The notes: generated by a model not told the origin, from the sequence alone. A stretch of 64,000 nt of DNA from Candidatus Levyibacteriota bacterium (GCA_029260965.1 JAJDCG010000001.1:186001-250000); one strand, 5' to 3'; positions 40,459-49,316 are shown, numbered from the stretch's first letter. Numbers and translations are program-made.

Positions 40459-41913
40459 CTACTCCTTTGTTCCGCGTAGGTAAACTGCTTTCCAGGGGCG
40501 GAAGTTGGAGGAGAATTTGTTATCTTGTATAATTTCTCCATTTCTTTTGACAATTCTTGTGAAATAGACATTGGCGCCAGCTGCGGCAAAATCGATCTGT
40601 TTTATCTCACCTTTTGGCAGTTCTGGATCATCAATATATTCTGCTTCAGGAGCTGGAGACGTGCTGAGTATTACCGGTTCATTTATTATTACTTCACGGT
40701 TATCGTGGGTTCCATAAAGTTCAAAGGTCAGGGTGTAATTGATCATATCGGGATATGCTTGTACAAGTATGTGTTTATTTGTATCGTTTTTAAATTTTAA
40801 ATCAACGCTGGGAGTATATATTGCAGCATCAACTCCTGGGCCACGGTCTTGTTCATAATATCCAACTCGATATGCATGTTGATTTCGCTCTACAATCGGA
40901 AGGCCTGCATTTAGAGCAGCTCTGAAAAGAGTTGTAGATACTTGGCAGACTCCGCCTCCGTCTCCAAGTATGGTTTTACCACCTGATATAACATATGCTT
41001 GTTTGTATCCAGTAAGACCAGATATGTCTCCAACTGTTTGGTTAAATGAAAAGACTTCACCTGGAGCAATGAGAGCGCCGTTTATTCGAGAGGCTGCTAG
41101 GTTGATGTTGTAGGCGCGGTTCTCAATTGATCCTGCAAAAGAAGATGTGCCTCTTGCGATAAGCTCTCTTATTCCGTAGTTATTTATTTTTTCTGTTGAA
41201 ACTTTTGGCTCCAGGACTCTTACAGGAACTGGTAATTTGAATGTTTTAGCTTTGCCATTTTTTCCAACTTCTGACATTTTTGTGACAATTTCTTTTTTGA
41301 GTTTCTGGACATCAACCTCTTGACCGTTTTTTGAAAGCTTGAATGCAGTAACGCGCCCGTTTTGAAAATTAAAAATTCCCTCTATGGGGTTGACATTGAA
41401 TTTCGTAGCAAAAGGAGTAATCATTTCATCAAGCATTTTTTCTTCATATTTTATTGCTGTTGGTAAATTTATACCTGTAATATATGCTTGGAGGGCAAGG
41501 CGCATGTCAGGTAGTAGGTTTCCAGATTTACCGATTGACATTGCTTGGGTTGCAAGAAGTTCTTTGTCATAACCAAATCCGATCTGTTTTGCCGATATAG
41601 TGGCTATAGCTTCATCTGATGCAATAAAGAAGGTGGTATCTTGGATTATTTTATTTCTATCTTCAAAATATTTCTCAACTTCATCTTTTGTTTTACCACC
41701 AAATTCTATATTGTCTATCATAACACCAGCATAAACACGGTTCTCGTTTTTATTGCGATAGAGAAGATAGAGTGAACTTACAAAAAATAAAAATCCTATT
41801 ATTGCACCTATAGTGAACCAAAAAATCATTTTTAATCCACGGTTAATGTGGTGCTTTTTTGGAACTGGGATATTCTTTGCCAAATTAGGAAGCTTTTGCG
41901 ATAGGATTGCCAT
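40459..41913 (-). CDS. VanW family protein with peptidoglycan-binding-like domain
   Basis: A 484-residue membrane-anchored cell-wall protein. One helix (about 28-52), then a PG_binding_4-like region (VYAGVMIDNIEFGGKTKDEVEKYF, about 58-210), then VanW (about 250-400): NINLAASRINGALIAPGEVFSFNQTVGD, GDGGGVCQVSTTLFRAALNAGLPIVERNQHAYRVGYYE. The C-terminal part resembles the G5/beta-rich tails of such proteins. VanW domains accompany vancomycin-resistance clusters but their reaction is unknown. Its promoter overlaps that of the divergent solute-binding gene. Confidence 0.92.
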   Translation of the reverse strand: MAILSQKLPNLAKNIPVPKKHHINRGLKMIFWFTIGAIIGFLFFVSSLYLLYRNKNENRVYAGVMIDNIEFGGKTKDEVEKYFEDRNKIIQDTTFFIASDEAIATISAKQIGFGYDKELLATQAMSIGKSGNLLPDMRLALQAYITGINLPTAIKYEEKMLDEMITPFATKFNVNPIEGIFNFQNGRVTAFKLSKNGQEVDVQKLKKEIVTKMSEVGKNGKAKTFKLPVPVRVLEPKVSTEKINNYGIRELIARGTSSFAGSIENRAYNINLAASRINGALIAPGEVFSFNQTVGDISGLTGYKQAYVISGGKTILGDGGGVCQVSTTLFRAALNAGLPIVERNQHAYRVGYYEQDRGPGVDAAIYTPSVDLKFKNDTNKHILVQAYPDMINYTLTFELYGTHDNREVIINEPVILSTSPAPEAEYIDDPELPKGEIKQIDFAAAGANVYFTRIVKRNGEIIQDNKFSSNFRPWKAVYLRGTKE

Positions 41914-41928
41914 AGTTTACTCTCCCGT

Positions 41929-41936
41929 ATTATACT
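41929..41936. promoter_or_regulatory. overlapping divergent -10 boxes
   Basis: The 29-nt gap between the VanW gene (minus) and the solute-binding gene (plus) contains TATAAT on the minus strand (41934-41929) and TATACT on the plus strand (41931-41936), overlapping by 4 nt. The plus box is 6 nt from its ATG; the minus box is followed by GGGAG before its ATG. The two promoters can hardly be occupied together. Confidence 0.45.
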
Positions 41937-41942
41937 ATAAAT

Positions 41943-43493
41943 ATGAACCAAGATGAAAACATAGTTTATGAGGGCCTTGGGGGAGTGGAGCAGAATCCTC
42001 AATCACAAGATCAGACTGCGCCTGTTGGTCAAGAGTCGTCCCAACAACCACCCCAGCCTGAGTCTCCTCAGAATCCGTTAGATAGCACCCCTCCTGTTGT
42101 TGTTAATCCGTTAGATGTTCCTCAAGGAGTTCAGGATTCTTCTCAAGCTCAGCCACCATCTAGTCCACCTCCTCCTATAAAAACAGGTATTCTAGGAGGA
42201 GGTCTTTTGAAGAAAGTATTAATTGGTTTGGGTGTTTTGGTTTTGATAATTATTATTGTGGTTATTTTTGCGCCAAAAGATAAGACCCCTGAAGATGCGA
42301 GTCTTATTTGGTGGGGGCTCTGGGAGGATCAGGCAGTAGTAGAGCCATTGATAGATGATTTTCAAAAAGAAAATCCAAACATTACTGTAAATTACATCAA
42401 GCAGGACCCGCAACAATATAGGGAAAAGTTGGTTGCAAGGATAAGCAACAATACTGAAGACGCGCCTGATATATTTCGTTTCCATAACACATGGGTTCCC
42501 ATGCTGTCTGATTTTCTGCTCCCGTTATCAGATGATGTTATAAATCCTGACGACTTCAAGAAAAGTTTTTATCCAGTTATGCAGAGTGATCTTGTGCAAA
42601 ACGGTGCGATATATGGTATTCCCTTGGGAGCTGATACTTTGGCCCTTTTTATCAACACTGAGCTCCTTGAAGCATCTGGGGAAGATGCTCCAGATAACTG
42701 GGATGACTTTATAAAGACAGCAAGAGCCATGACCGTAAAAGACAGCGATGGGCGTATCATAACAGCAGGTGCGGCACTTGGGACATATAACAATGTTACT
42801 CATGCGCCTGACATAATTTCTCTCTTAATGGTTCAGCAAGGAGTGGATATGAGAAAGTTTCCTGAATCAAGTGCTGACAAGGTGGGGACATTGGATTTTT
42901 ACACCTCTTTTGCAACTGGAAGTCAGAATGTTTGGGATAGCACGCTTGATGATTCAATTGTTGCTTTTGCTGGGGGAAGGCTGGCTATGTATATCGGCTA
43001 TTCATGGGATATTTTCACAATACAGGGTTTGAATCCCGATCTTGGATTTCAGGTCTATCCAGTTCCTCAGCTGCCTGGCACAGAAACAACGATTGCGAGT
43101 TATTGGGTAGAGGGGATTTCATCCAAAAGTCAGAATCAAGATGCCGCGCTTTTGTTTATGAAATATCTGGCTCAAAAAGAAACAGCGGAGAAATTCTATA
43201 CAACCGTTGCTAAGACAAGGGCCTTTGGTGAATTGTATGCCAGAACTGACCTGGCTGAATCTCTTTCAGATAATCCACTGATTTTTCCTTTTGTGTCTCA
43301 GTTAGATAAAGCGCAGTCGTCATTTTTTGTAGGTAATACACAGGATGGAGAGGGAGGGATAAATTCAAGCAGCAATGTTTACATAGAAAATGCTGTAAAT
43401 AGTATTACTAATGAGGGCGCTTCTGTGCAAACAGTTATTGAAACATTAAATTCAGGTATTGGTCAGGTCTATGAAAAATATGGCGTCCGTTAA
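41943..43493 (+). CDS. membrane-tethered extracellular solute-binding protein (family 1)
   Basis: A 516-residue protein. The N-terminal 75 residues are a Pro/Gln/Ser-rich cytoplasmic tail, then an Ile/Val/Leu-rich membrane helix (about 88-108), then a substrate-binding protein fold: SLIWWGLWEDQAVVEPLIDDFQKENPNITVNYI and the later VEGISSKSQNQDAALLFMKYLAQKETAEKFY are typical of sugar-binding ABC components. There is no lipobox, so it is held by the helix instead. No ABC permease or ATPase for uptake lies nearby. Its end overlaps the next gene by 14 nt. Confidence 0.88.
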   Translation: MNQDENIVYEGLGGVEQNPQSQDQTAPVGQESSQQPPQPESPQNPLDSTPPVVVNPLDVPQGVQDSSQAQPPSSPPPPIKTGILGGGLLKKVLIGLGVLVLIIIIVVIFAPKDKTPEDASLIWWGLWEDQAVVEPLIDDFQKENPNITVNYIKQDPQQYREKLVARISNNTEDAPDIFRFHNTWVPMLSDFLLPLSDDVINPDDFKKSFYPVMQSDLVQNGAIYGIPLGADTLALFINTELLEASGEDAPDNWDDFIKTARAMTVKDSDGRIITAGAALGTYNNVTHAPDIISLLMVQQGVDMRKFPESSADKVGTLDFYTSFATGSQNVWDSTLDDSIVAFAGGRLAMYIGYSWDIFTIQGLNPDLGFQVYPVPQLPGTETTIASYWVEGISSKSQNQDAALLFMKYLAQKETAEKFYTTVAKTRAFGELYARTDLAESLSDNPLIFPFVSQLDKAQSSFFVGNTQDGEGGINSSSNVYIENAVNSITNEGASVQTVIETLNSGIGQVYEKYGVR

Positions 43494-44388
43494 AGATTCG
43501 ATACTAAAAACATTGATTTATAGTGATATTTTCAGTTTTCCCTTGAGTCGCGGGGAGCTCTGGGAATATTTAGTGAGTGATAAAAAAATTACACAAAACG
43601 AATTTAATCAAGGGCTTTTGGAACTTATTAATAAAAAAATGATAGTTTATGAAAAAGGTTTTTATGCATTTTCCACTAAGCGTTCAAATATCGACAGAAG
43701 GTTGTTTAATCTACCTGAAGTTTCCCAAAAAATAAACATTGCTCAAAAAACCGTGAAGGTTATTTCATGTATACCTACGATCAAGCTAATTGGTTTAAGC
43801 GGAGGTTTGGCTATGTATGATGCAGACAGTGAGGATGATATTGATTTATTTGTTGTCGCTTCTAAAAAAACTGTATTTGTAACCAGATTTTGGATATTGT
43901 TTGCGCTCCAGATCATGGGTTTGAGAAGAACTAGATTTGATAAAAATCCAGCCGATAAAATATGTGTGAACATGGTGATTGATGAGGAAAGTTTGAGTTG
44001 GAGTCAGGCTGATAGGGACATCTATACAGCTCATGAAATAGTACAGTTGAAACCACTTTTTGAGAGAGATTGTACATATTCAAGATTTGTCAGTAAAAAT
44101 AAATGGATTAACAAATTTTTCCCAAATTTTTCTATAGAGAAGACAGACAAAAGCATTTACATTACAGGAAGAGACAATTTGTTATTTAGGATGACAGGTG
44201 CTATCTTTGGTTGTTCTTTTTTTGAATTTATCCTGAGGAAGTTCCAGGAATCATTGATTCAAAGGAATAAGACGCGGGAAAAAGTAGATATTGGAGTTTT
44301 AGCACTGCATCCGGTTGACTATAGGGCTGATACACTATATAAATTAAGGCTGAAATTTCTGGAATTAGGTTTATTGACAAAGCTTTGA
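43480..44388 (+). CDS. winged-helix plus nucleotidyltransferase-fold protein
   Basis: The start is probably the ATG at 43480 (MASVKDSILKTLIYSDIFSFPLSRGEL; another ATG at 43471 is possible), giving 302 residues. The N-terminal 70 residues look like a winged helix; the next part has GLSGGLAMYDADSEDDIDLFVV, matching the G-[GS]-x-DDxD metal and nucleotide site of Pol-beta-type nucleotidyltransferases. The C-terminal part is helical. It overlaps the preceding gene and ends before a terminator at 44428-44455. Substrate unknown. Confidence 0.78.
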   Translation: MASVKDSILKTLIYSDIFSFPLSRGELWEYLVSDKKITQNEFNQGLLELINKKMIVYEKGFYAFSTKRSNIDRRLFNLPEVSQKINIAQKTVKVISCIPTIKLIGLSGGLAMYDADSEDDIDLFVVASKKTVFVTRFWILFALQIMGLRRTRFDKNPADKICVNMVIDEESLSWSQADRDIYTAHEIVQLKPLFERDCTYSRFVSKNKWINKFFPNFSIEKTDKSIYITGRDNLLFRMTGAIFGCSFFEFILRKFQESLIQRNKTREKVDIGVLALHPVDYRADTLYKLRLKFLELGLLTKL

Positions 44389-44427
44389 ATATCTTTTATA
44401 CTTTCTCACAATTGATCAAATCTGTTT

Positions 44428-44455
44428 CCCTCAATTTAATGGTTGAGGGATTTTT
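44428..44455 (+). terminator. intrinsic terminator before greA
   Basis: CCCTCAA and TTGAGGG form a 7-bp stem with an 8-nt loop, followed by A and five T residues. It ends the solute-binding/nucleotidyltransferase transcript 12 nt before greA. Confidence 0.8.
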
Positions 44456-44466
44456 AATATAAATAT

Positions 44467-44940
44467 ATGAGTCTTGATAATAAAAAAATGTATCTTACCC
44501 CAAAGGGGCTTGAGAATCTCAAAAAAGAGCATGAGGATCTAGTGAATAAAAGGAGGCCCGAGGTAATTGAACGGCTTTCAACTGCTCGTGAGATGGGAGA
44601 TTTGTCAGAAAACGCTGAGTATACCGCTGCGCGTGAGGAGCTATCATTCATAGATGGCAGGATTGAGGAGTTGGAGTCTTTTATTAAGCAGGCAGTGATC
44701 ATAGACGAGGCAAATCACAAGACAAAATCAGTTGATTTGGGGTCTGAGGTAACAGTGAAGGTAAAAGGCAAAAAAGAAATATTTACACTAGTGGGTGAGT
44801 GGGAGGCAGATCCGCAGGAGAAAAAAATATCCCATGAGTCACCACTTGGCAAGGCGCTTATTGGAAAAACTGTCGGTGATGACATAGAGGTAGAGGCACC
44901 TGCAGGGAAAATGGTCTACACAATCGTCTCCATAGGTTAG
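44467..44940 (+). CDS. greA: transcription elongation factor GreA
   Basis: Rescues backtracked RNA polymerase by stimulating transcript cleavage. It has 157 residues, normal length. The N-terminal coiled coil (YLTPKGLENLKKEHEDLVNKRRPEVIERLSTAREMGDLSENAEYTAAREELS) carries the catalytic Asp and Glu at its tip (GDLSENAEY). The C-terminal FKBP-like domain has VTVKVKGKKEIFTLVG and ISHESPLGKALIGKTVGDDIEVEAPAG. The start follows a short AT-rich stretch after a terminator; no clear Shine-Dalgarno sequence. Confidence 0.97.
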   Translation: MSLDNKKMYLTPKGLENLKKEHEDLVNKRRPEVIERLSTAREMGDLSENAEYTAAREELSFIDGRIEELESFIKQAVIIDEANHKTKSVDLGSEVTVKVKGKKEIFTLVGEWEADPQEKKISHESPLGKALIGKTVGDDIEVEAPAGKMVYTIVSIG

Positions 44941-44997
44941 TAGTTTGATTCGTTCTTCGTCTAAAATATAATATAAAAGAAAAGCAGAATTTGTAGA

Positions 44998-45216
44998 TTA
45001 AGCTAGTCTAGGAGCATTTGACTGTGTTCTCCTTGGGGTAAAGTCTCTTCTTGGGGGTGGTCCTCCGTCAGTATCCATTCTTGCAATTTGAGCCTCGTCC
45101 GATAAAGGGTCATAAGCGCCTCCGGAATTTCCGGTTGTACCTTCTTTATCTGCCCATTTACCAATAGTATCATCTGGAGCAAATCTAATAGAAGAAAATT
45201 CAGGACCATTTCTCAT
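44998..45216 (-). CDS. small hydrophilic protein, probably disordered
   Basis: A 72-residue frame, MRNGPEFSSIRFAPDDTI and onward, rich in Gly, Pro, Asp, Arg and Ser, with a basic C-terminal third (PPPRRDFTPRRTQ). A near-consensus promoter (TTGACA, 17 nt, TATATT) places the transcription start about 5 nt before the ATG, supporting expression as a leaderless mRNA. A second minus-strand frame (45003-45209) is a shadow: its hydrophobic and Met/Leu-rich translation looks less natural. Not recognised; no domain visible. Confidence 0.6.
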   Translation of the reverse strand: MRNGPEFSSIRFAPDDTIGKWADKEGTTGNSGGAYDPLSDEAQIARMDTDGGPPPRRDFTPRRTQSNAPRLA

Positions 45217-45227
45217 AGATTACGTGC

Positions 45228-45292
45228 AATATATATAATATTTGACAGTTTGTCAACAGGTATTTGCTCTCTGAGCCTATTTCACCTATAAT
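45228..45292. promoter_or_regulatory. divergent promoters with palindromic centre
   Basis: Minus strand: TTGACA (45256-45251), 17 nt, TATATT (45233-45228), for the small gene. Plus strand: TTGCTC (45264-45269), 17 nt, TATAAT (45287-45292), for the ATP-citrate lyase genes. Between and over the minus -35 lies a perfect inverted repeat, TTGACA GTT TGTCAA (45242-45256). Both start codons lie about 12 nt from their -10 boxes. Confidence 0.75.
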
Positions 45293-45304
45293 TAAGTCCT
45301 ATCT

Positions 45305-46489
45305 ATGGCCAGAAAGAAGCTTAGTGAGTATCGTGCAAAGATCCTGTTGTCAGAAGAGCTTGGAAAAGATTATGCAGGTATTTCATTTGATGCATCAAGA
45401 GATGATTTTAGCAAACTCAGAGAGTTGGATCAGTCAAAATCCTATGTAATCAAAATCGATGAAGGTATAAAAAAAAGGATGAAAAAAGGGTTGGTCGTTC
45501 TTAACAAAAGACCAACAGATTTGAAAGAAGAGATAGGAAAGTTCTCCAAGTTGGGATATAAACATTTTATAATCGAACCATTTATTCAGCACGATTCTTC
45601 ATCAGAGAAATACTTTTCCATTGAACGAGTGAGAGACGGATATCAAGTGCTTTATTCAGAAAGAGGAGGAATCGATATAGAGGAAAATCAGAGTGGGGTA
45701 AAAAAAGCATTAATTACGAGTGAAGAATCGTTTGAAGAAATTAATTCTGGTATCAAATTGCCAAGAGGGATATTGAGTAAAATTGTTCAAGCATTTGATA
45801 AGTATTATTTTTCTTTTTTGGAGATAAACCCTCTGGTTGTTGAGAATGGAAGTTTTCATTTTCTTGATATAGCATCAACTGTTGATAGCGCAGGGCAGTT
45901 TTTCGTTAAAAACGCATGGGATGAGCGCAATCTTAGAACAGGAGAGATCAAAGCAAAAACTAATGAAGAAAAAAAGATTGCAGAGTTGTCTGCGAAATCT
46001 CAGGCATCATTTGCATTTGATTTTCTCAATCCTGACGGTTCGATTTTCGTACTCCTCTCAGGAGGCGGTGCTAGCGTAGTTCTTGCAGACGAGGTATACA
46101 ACCTTGGCTTTGGACGCGACCTTGCTAACTATGGGGACTATAGTGGAAATCCCAATGCTGAGGAGACATATATTTATACCCGAAATATTCTTAGTCTTCT
46201 TCTCAAATCAAAGGCCAAGAAAAAAGTTTTTGTCATCGCTGGTGGAGTTGCCAATTTCACAGATATACGTATAACTTTCAAGGGAGTTATAAAAGCGCTA
46301 TCTGAGTATGAAAAAGAATTAAAAAAACAAAATGTAAAAATATTTGTTCGTCGTGGAGGTCCGCATCAGGAGGAAGGAATAATAGATATGGAAAAGTTTC
46401 TTTTGAAAGCAGGTTTAGGCGGAGTTGTGTCTGGTCCAGAGATGAAATTGCCAGAGGTGGTGTCGGTTGCGATAAGTGCGTTAAAGTAA
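45305..46489 (+). CDS. aclB: ATP-citrate lyase, ATP-grasp subunit
   Basis: Smaller subunit of the two-gene ATP-citrate lyase: citrate + ATP + CoA to acetyl-CoA, oxaloacetate, ADP and phosphate. It has 394 residues, as in Chlorobium-type enzymes. The N-terminal two-thirds is a succinyl-CoA-synthetase-like ATP-grasp (SFLEINPLVVENG). The C-terminal part matches the citrate-binding half of eukaryotic ACLY closely: LLSGGGASVVLADEV, LANYGDYSGNPNAEETY, GGVANFTDI, TFKGVIKAL and VRRGGPHQEEG. It has its own promoter; aclA follows after 2 nt. Confidence 0.9.
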   Translation: MARKKLSEYRAKILLSEELGKDYAGISFDASRDDFSKLRELDQSKSYVIKIDEGIKKRMKKGLVVLNKRPTDLKEEIGKFSKLGYKHFIIEPFIQHDSSSEKYFSIERVRDGYQVLYSERGGIDIEENQSGVKKALITSEESFEEINSGIKLPRGILSKIVQAFDKYYFSFLEINPLVVENGSFHFLDIASTVDSAGQFFVKNAWDERNLRTGEIKAKTNEEKKIAELSAKSQASFAFDFLNPDGSIFVLLSGGGASVVLADEVYNLGFGRDLANYGDYSGNPNAEETYIYTRNILSLLLKSKAKKKVFVIAGGVANFTDIRITFKGVIKALSEYEKELKKQNVKIFVRRGGPHQEEGIIDMEKFLLKAGLGGVVSGPEMKLPEVVSVAISALK

Positions 46490-46491
46490 AT

Positions 46492-48297
46492 ATGCTAGAT
46501 ATAGATTTTTTAAGAAAAAAAGATTTTAAGATAGTAACTGTTGGGAGTCATCCTGGCATCATCCAGTCAATCCTTGATTTTGATTATTTGGCTGGTAAAA
46601 AAGAACCAAGCCTGATTGGGATAATTGCAAACGGGAGAAAATTTGAGAGATATTTTTTTGGTAAAAAAGAAGTGCTTATTCCTGTTTTTGCAACAGTTAG
46701 TGATATCTCAGAACATCTAAAAAAGGAAATTTCGCTGTTCTTAAATTTTTCCTCAGGTCGACGTGTTTTTTCATCCACTATGGAGGTTTTGGAGACATTT
46801 CCAAATCTTTTGGGAGGATCAATATTTGCAGAAAATGTACCCGAGATTCATTCACTAAAAACCTGGGCAAAGATAAAAAACAAAGACATTTTCATAATTG
46901 GTCCTGCAAGTGTGGGATTGATCATACCAGGGTTTCTCAAGATGGGTGCAGCAGGAGGAGTTAATTATAGGCAGCTTATTAACGCGAAGCTTTTGGATCA
47001 GGGCTCGGTTGCGGTATTATCTGGATCAGGAGGGATGACAAATGAAATCATAAATACGGTGACAGGATTTGGTGGTAGAGTATCGTTTGCGCTTTCTTTT
47101 GGGGGTGAAAGATTTCCTATTCTTTCACCAGAAAATGCTTTTTTGGCAGCTGAGCGTGATCCTGCAACAAAAATTGTTGTGTATTTTGGTGAATTGGGGG
47201 GTACCGACGAGTATGATCTAAGTGAGCTTCTGAAGTCAAAAAAAGTCAGTAAAAAGGTTGTTTGTTATATCGCAGGGTCTGTTGCTGAGATGTTTGATGC
47301 TCCACCCCAATTTGGTCATGCTAAAGCACTAGCAGAAAGTCAGGAGGAAACAGCTCGGGGAAAAAGAGAAATTCTTAAAAAGGCAGGGGCAAAAGTTGCC
47401 CAAACTTATCAGGAGTTTCTGGATTATATAAAGGATGAGACAGAGGTTTATGACACGCCTAAAAAAGAGTATAATACTCATATGGTTGAGCTGAATGATA
47501 GAAAAAAAGCACTCGTGACAAGTGGCATCTCAGGTGATAAAAACGGTAATCCACAGCTTTTGGGAGAGGATCTTTTGGAATTTGCGAGCAAAAATTCATT
47601 TGCTAGTATTGCTTCTTCTCTTTTTCTCGGAAAAAAAATAAAATCCAAAGAACTCGAGGAATTTGTTGACTTTGTTTTAAGACTTTTGGTAGATCATGGA
47701 CCATATGTTTCAGGTGCTGTTAATACTATTGTCACAGCACGTGCAGGGCGAGATCTTGTCTCATCTCTAGCAGCTGGTCTTCTGACAATAGGACCGAGAT
47801 TTGGCGGAGCAATAAATGAGGCAGCTGGTAACTGGTTGTTGGGTGTTAAAAGTGGGAAAAGTGTCGTGGATTTTGTTGAAGGGTTTGCTAGTAGAAAAGT
47901 CTATATTTCAGGAATCGGTCATAAAAAGTATAGGTCTGATTTTCCTGATCCTAGAGTCGCTGAGCTTTTGAAATTCGCGGACAAACTTTCAGAAAAAAGA
48001 TTTACAAAATTTGCACTCGATGTGGAGAAGACAACAACTGCCAAAAAAGGAAACCTCATTCTCAATGTAGATGGTGCGATCGCTGCGGTGATGCTTGATA
48101 TATTGTCTGATAAAGAGAAAATGTCTGATGAGGAGCTGCAAAAACTTGCAGATATAGAGTTTTTTAATTCAATTTTTGTTCTTTCTCGCTCGGTTGGATT
48201 TATCTCACACTTTTTGGATCAAAAAAGGCTTGATGAGGGAATCTTCAGGCTCCCCGAGGATATGGTTCTTGAGACCGATGTGCTCAGGAAGAAATAG
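46492..48297 (+). CDS. aclA: ATP-citrate lyase, CoA-binding/citrate synthase-like subunit
   Basis: Larger subunit of ATP-citrate lyase, 601 residues. Residues 1-320: CoA-binding and ligase domains of the SucD type, with GPASVGLIIPG near 138 and the phosphohistidine motif QFGHA at 273-277 (His276). Residues 330-601: a citrate-synthase-like domain with VDHGPYVSGAVNTI (400-413), GLLTIGPRFGGA, GIGHKK (about 474), NLILNVDG and FLDQKRLDEG. The active-site His, Asp and Arg motifs are all kept. The stop is followed by murB after 12 nt. Confidence 0.92.
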   Translation: MLDIDFLRKKDFKIVTVGSHPGIIQSILDFDYLAGKKEPSLIGIIANGRKFERYFFGKKEVLIPVFATVSDISEHLKKEISLFLNFSSGRRVFSSTMEVLETFPNLLGGSIFAENVPEIHSLKTWAKIKNKDIFIIGPASVGLIIPGFLKMGAAGGVNYRQLINAKLLDQGSVAVLSGSGGMTNEIINTVTGFGGRVSFALSFGGERFPILSPENAFLAAERDPATKIVVYFGELGGTDEYDLSELLKSKKVSKKVVCYIAGSVAEMFDAPPQFGHAKALAESQEETARGKREILKKAGAKVAQTYQEFLDYIKDETEVYDTPKKEYNTHMVELNDRKKALVTSGISGDKNGNPQLLGEDLLEFASKNSFASIASSLFLGKKIKSKELEEFVDFVLRLLVDHGPYVSGAVNTIVTARAGRDLVSSLAAGLLTIGPRFGGAINEAAGNWLLGVKSGKSVVDFVEGFASRKVYISGIGHKKYRSDFPDPRVAELLKFADKLSEKRFTKFALDVEKTTTAKKGNLILNVDGAIAAVMLDILSDKEKMSDEELQKLADIEFFNSIFVLSRSVGFISHFLDQKRLDEGIFRLPEDMVLETDVLRKK

Positions 48298-48309
48298 AGC
48301 TTCAATGTC

Positions 48310-49272
48310 ATGATTATTCACGAAAATTTTCCAATTTCAGATATTACATGGTATGAGATTGGTGGTAAAGCGCGTTATTTGATTGTTTGTAAGAGTAAGA
48401 CTGACATTCTAGAAGCATTCGACTTTGTTAAAGAAAAGAAGGCAAAGAAATTTTTTGTCTTTGGCATGGGAACGAATCTCATTTTTACAGATGGGTATTT
48501 TGATGGGGTAGTAATTAAGCTAGATTCTTCAGACCAGAATGACATCAGTATAGAAAACGAAGAGGTTGAGGTTTTTGCAGGAGTTGAGTTTGATGATTTG
48601 ATTCAGTTTTCATTCAGTCATAATTTAACAGGGCTTGAATGGGGAGGAGGACTTCCAGGAACTGTTGGTGGGGCAGTCAGGGGAAATGCAGGTGCGTATG
48701 GTGGCGAGGTAAAGGATAATTTGGAGTCAATCCAAGCACTAGACATCACAGCAAAGATTCCGGAGTTGAGAACTCTAACAAATAAGGATCTTGATTTTTC
48801 CTATAGAAATAGTTTTATCAAACAAAATAGAAATCTGATTGTGATTTCCGCGAAATTTCGTTTGAAAAAAGTTGATAACACTGATCTGGATGAATCAAGA
48901 CAAACATATGAAAAAAATATCCAGACACGAAAAGAAAAACATCCCCTGGAGTATCCCAATACAGGATCAGTTTTTATAAATCCTAGAACACAAGAAGAGA
49001 TAGGGAGGATAATGTCAGTTTATCCAGACTTGCGAGAAAGCGTAGAAAATAGATGGTATGGAAAAGTGGCAGTTGCATCATTAATCGATAGATGGGGTCT
49101 AAAAGGTCTTCGTATTGGGAATGCTCAGATTTCTAAAAAGCATGCTTTATTTATAGTCAATTTAGGCGGAGCTAGGGCTGCAGATGTGCTTGAGATTATA
49201 GATACAGTTAAGAAAAAGTTTTTTGCGACATTTGGATTTGAGCTCAAGACTGAGGTTGAGATAGTAATTTAG
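48310..49272 (+). CDS. murB: UDP-N-acetylenolpyruvoylglucosamine reductase
   Basis: FAD enzyme that makes UDP-N-acetylmuramate for peptidoglycan. It has 320 residues. FAD-binding part: ITWYEIGGKARYLIV, FFVFGMGTNLIFTDG, and GLEWGGGLPGTVGGAVRGNAGAYGGEV. The catalytic Ser is in YPNTGSVFINP; the C-terminal Glu region is FELKTEVEIV. It is a short (type II-like or archetypal) version with few insertions. It lies directly after aclA, perhaps on the same transcript. It implies a peptidoglycan wall. Confidence 0.94.
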   Translation: MIIHENFPISDITWYEIGGKARYLIVCKSKTDILEAFDFVKEKKAKKFFVFGMGTNLIFTDGYFDGVVIKLDSSDQNDISIENEEVEVFAGVEFDDLIQFSFSHNLTGLEWGGGLPGTVGGAVRGNAGAYGGEVKDNLESIQALDITAKIPELRTLTNKDLDFSYRNSFIKQNRNLIVISAKFRLKKVDNTDLDESRQTYEKNIQTRKEKHPLEYPNTGSVFINPRTQEEIGRIMSVYPDLRESVENRWYGKVAVASLIDRWGLKGLRIGNAQISKKHALFIVNLGGARAADVLEIIDTVKKKFFATFGFELKTEVEIVI

Positions 49273-49276
49273 ACCA

Positions 49277-49305
49277 TTGCAATCATAAAATTTATCTGAT
49301 AATAT
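49277..49305 (+). promoter_or_regulatory. promoter of the leader-peptide attenuator
   Basis: TTGCAA (49277-49282), 17 nt, TAATAT (49300-49305), with TGA just upstream of the -10 making it extended. The start falls near 49312, about 5 nt before the ATG of the leader ORF at 49317. The promoter begins 4 nt after the murB stop. Confidence 0.7.
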
Positions 49306-49316
49306 TTATCCAGATC

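Noticed and set aside
45003..45209. Alternative minus-strand frame overlapping the 72-residue small gene
   Set aside because: Its start lies further from the promoter and its composition is less natural; it is treated as a shadow.
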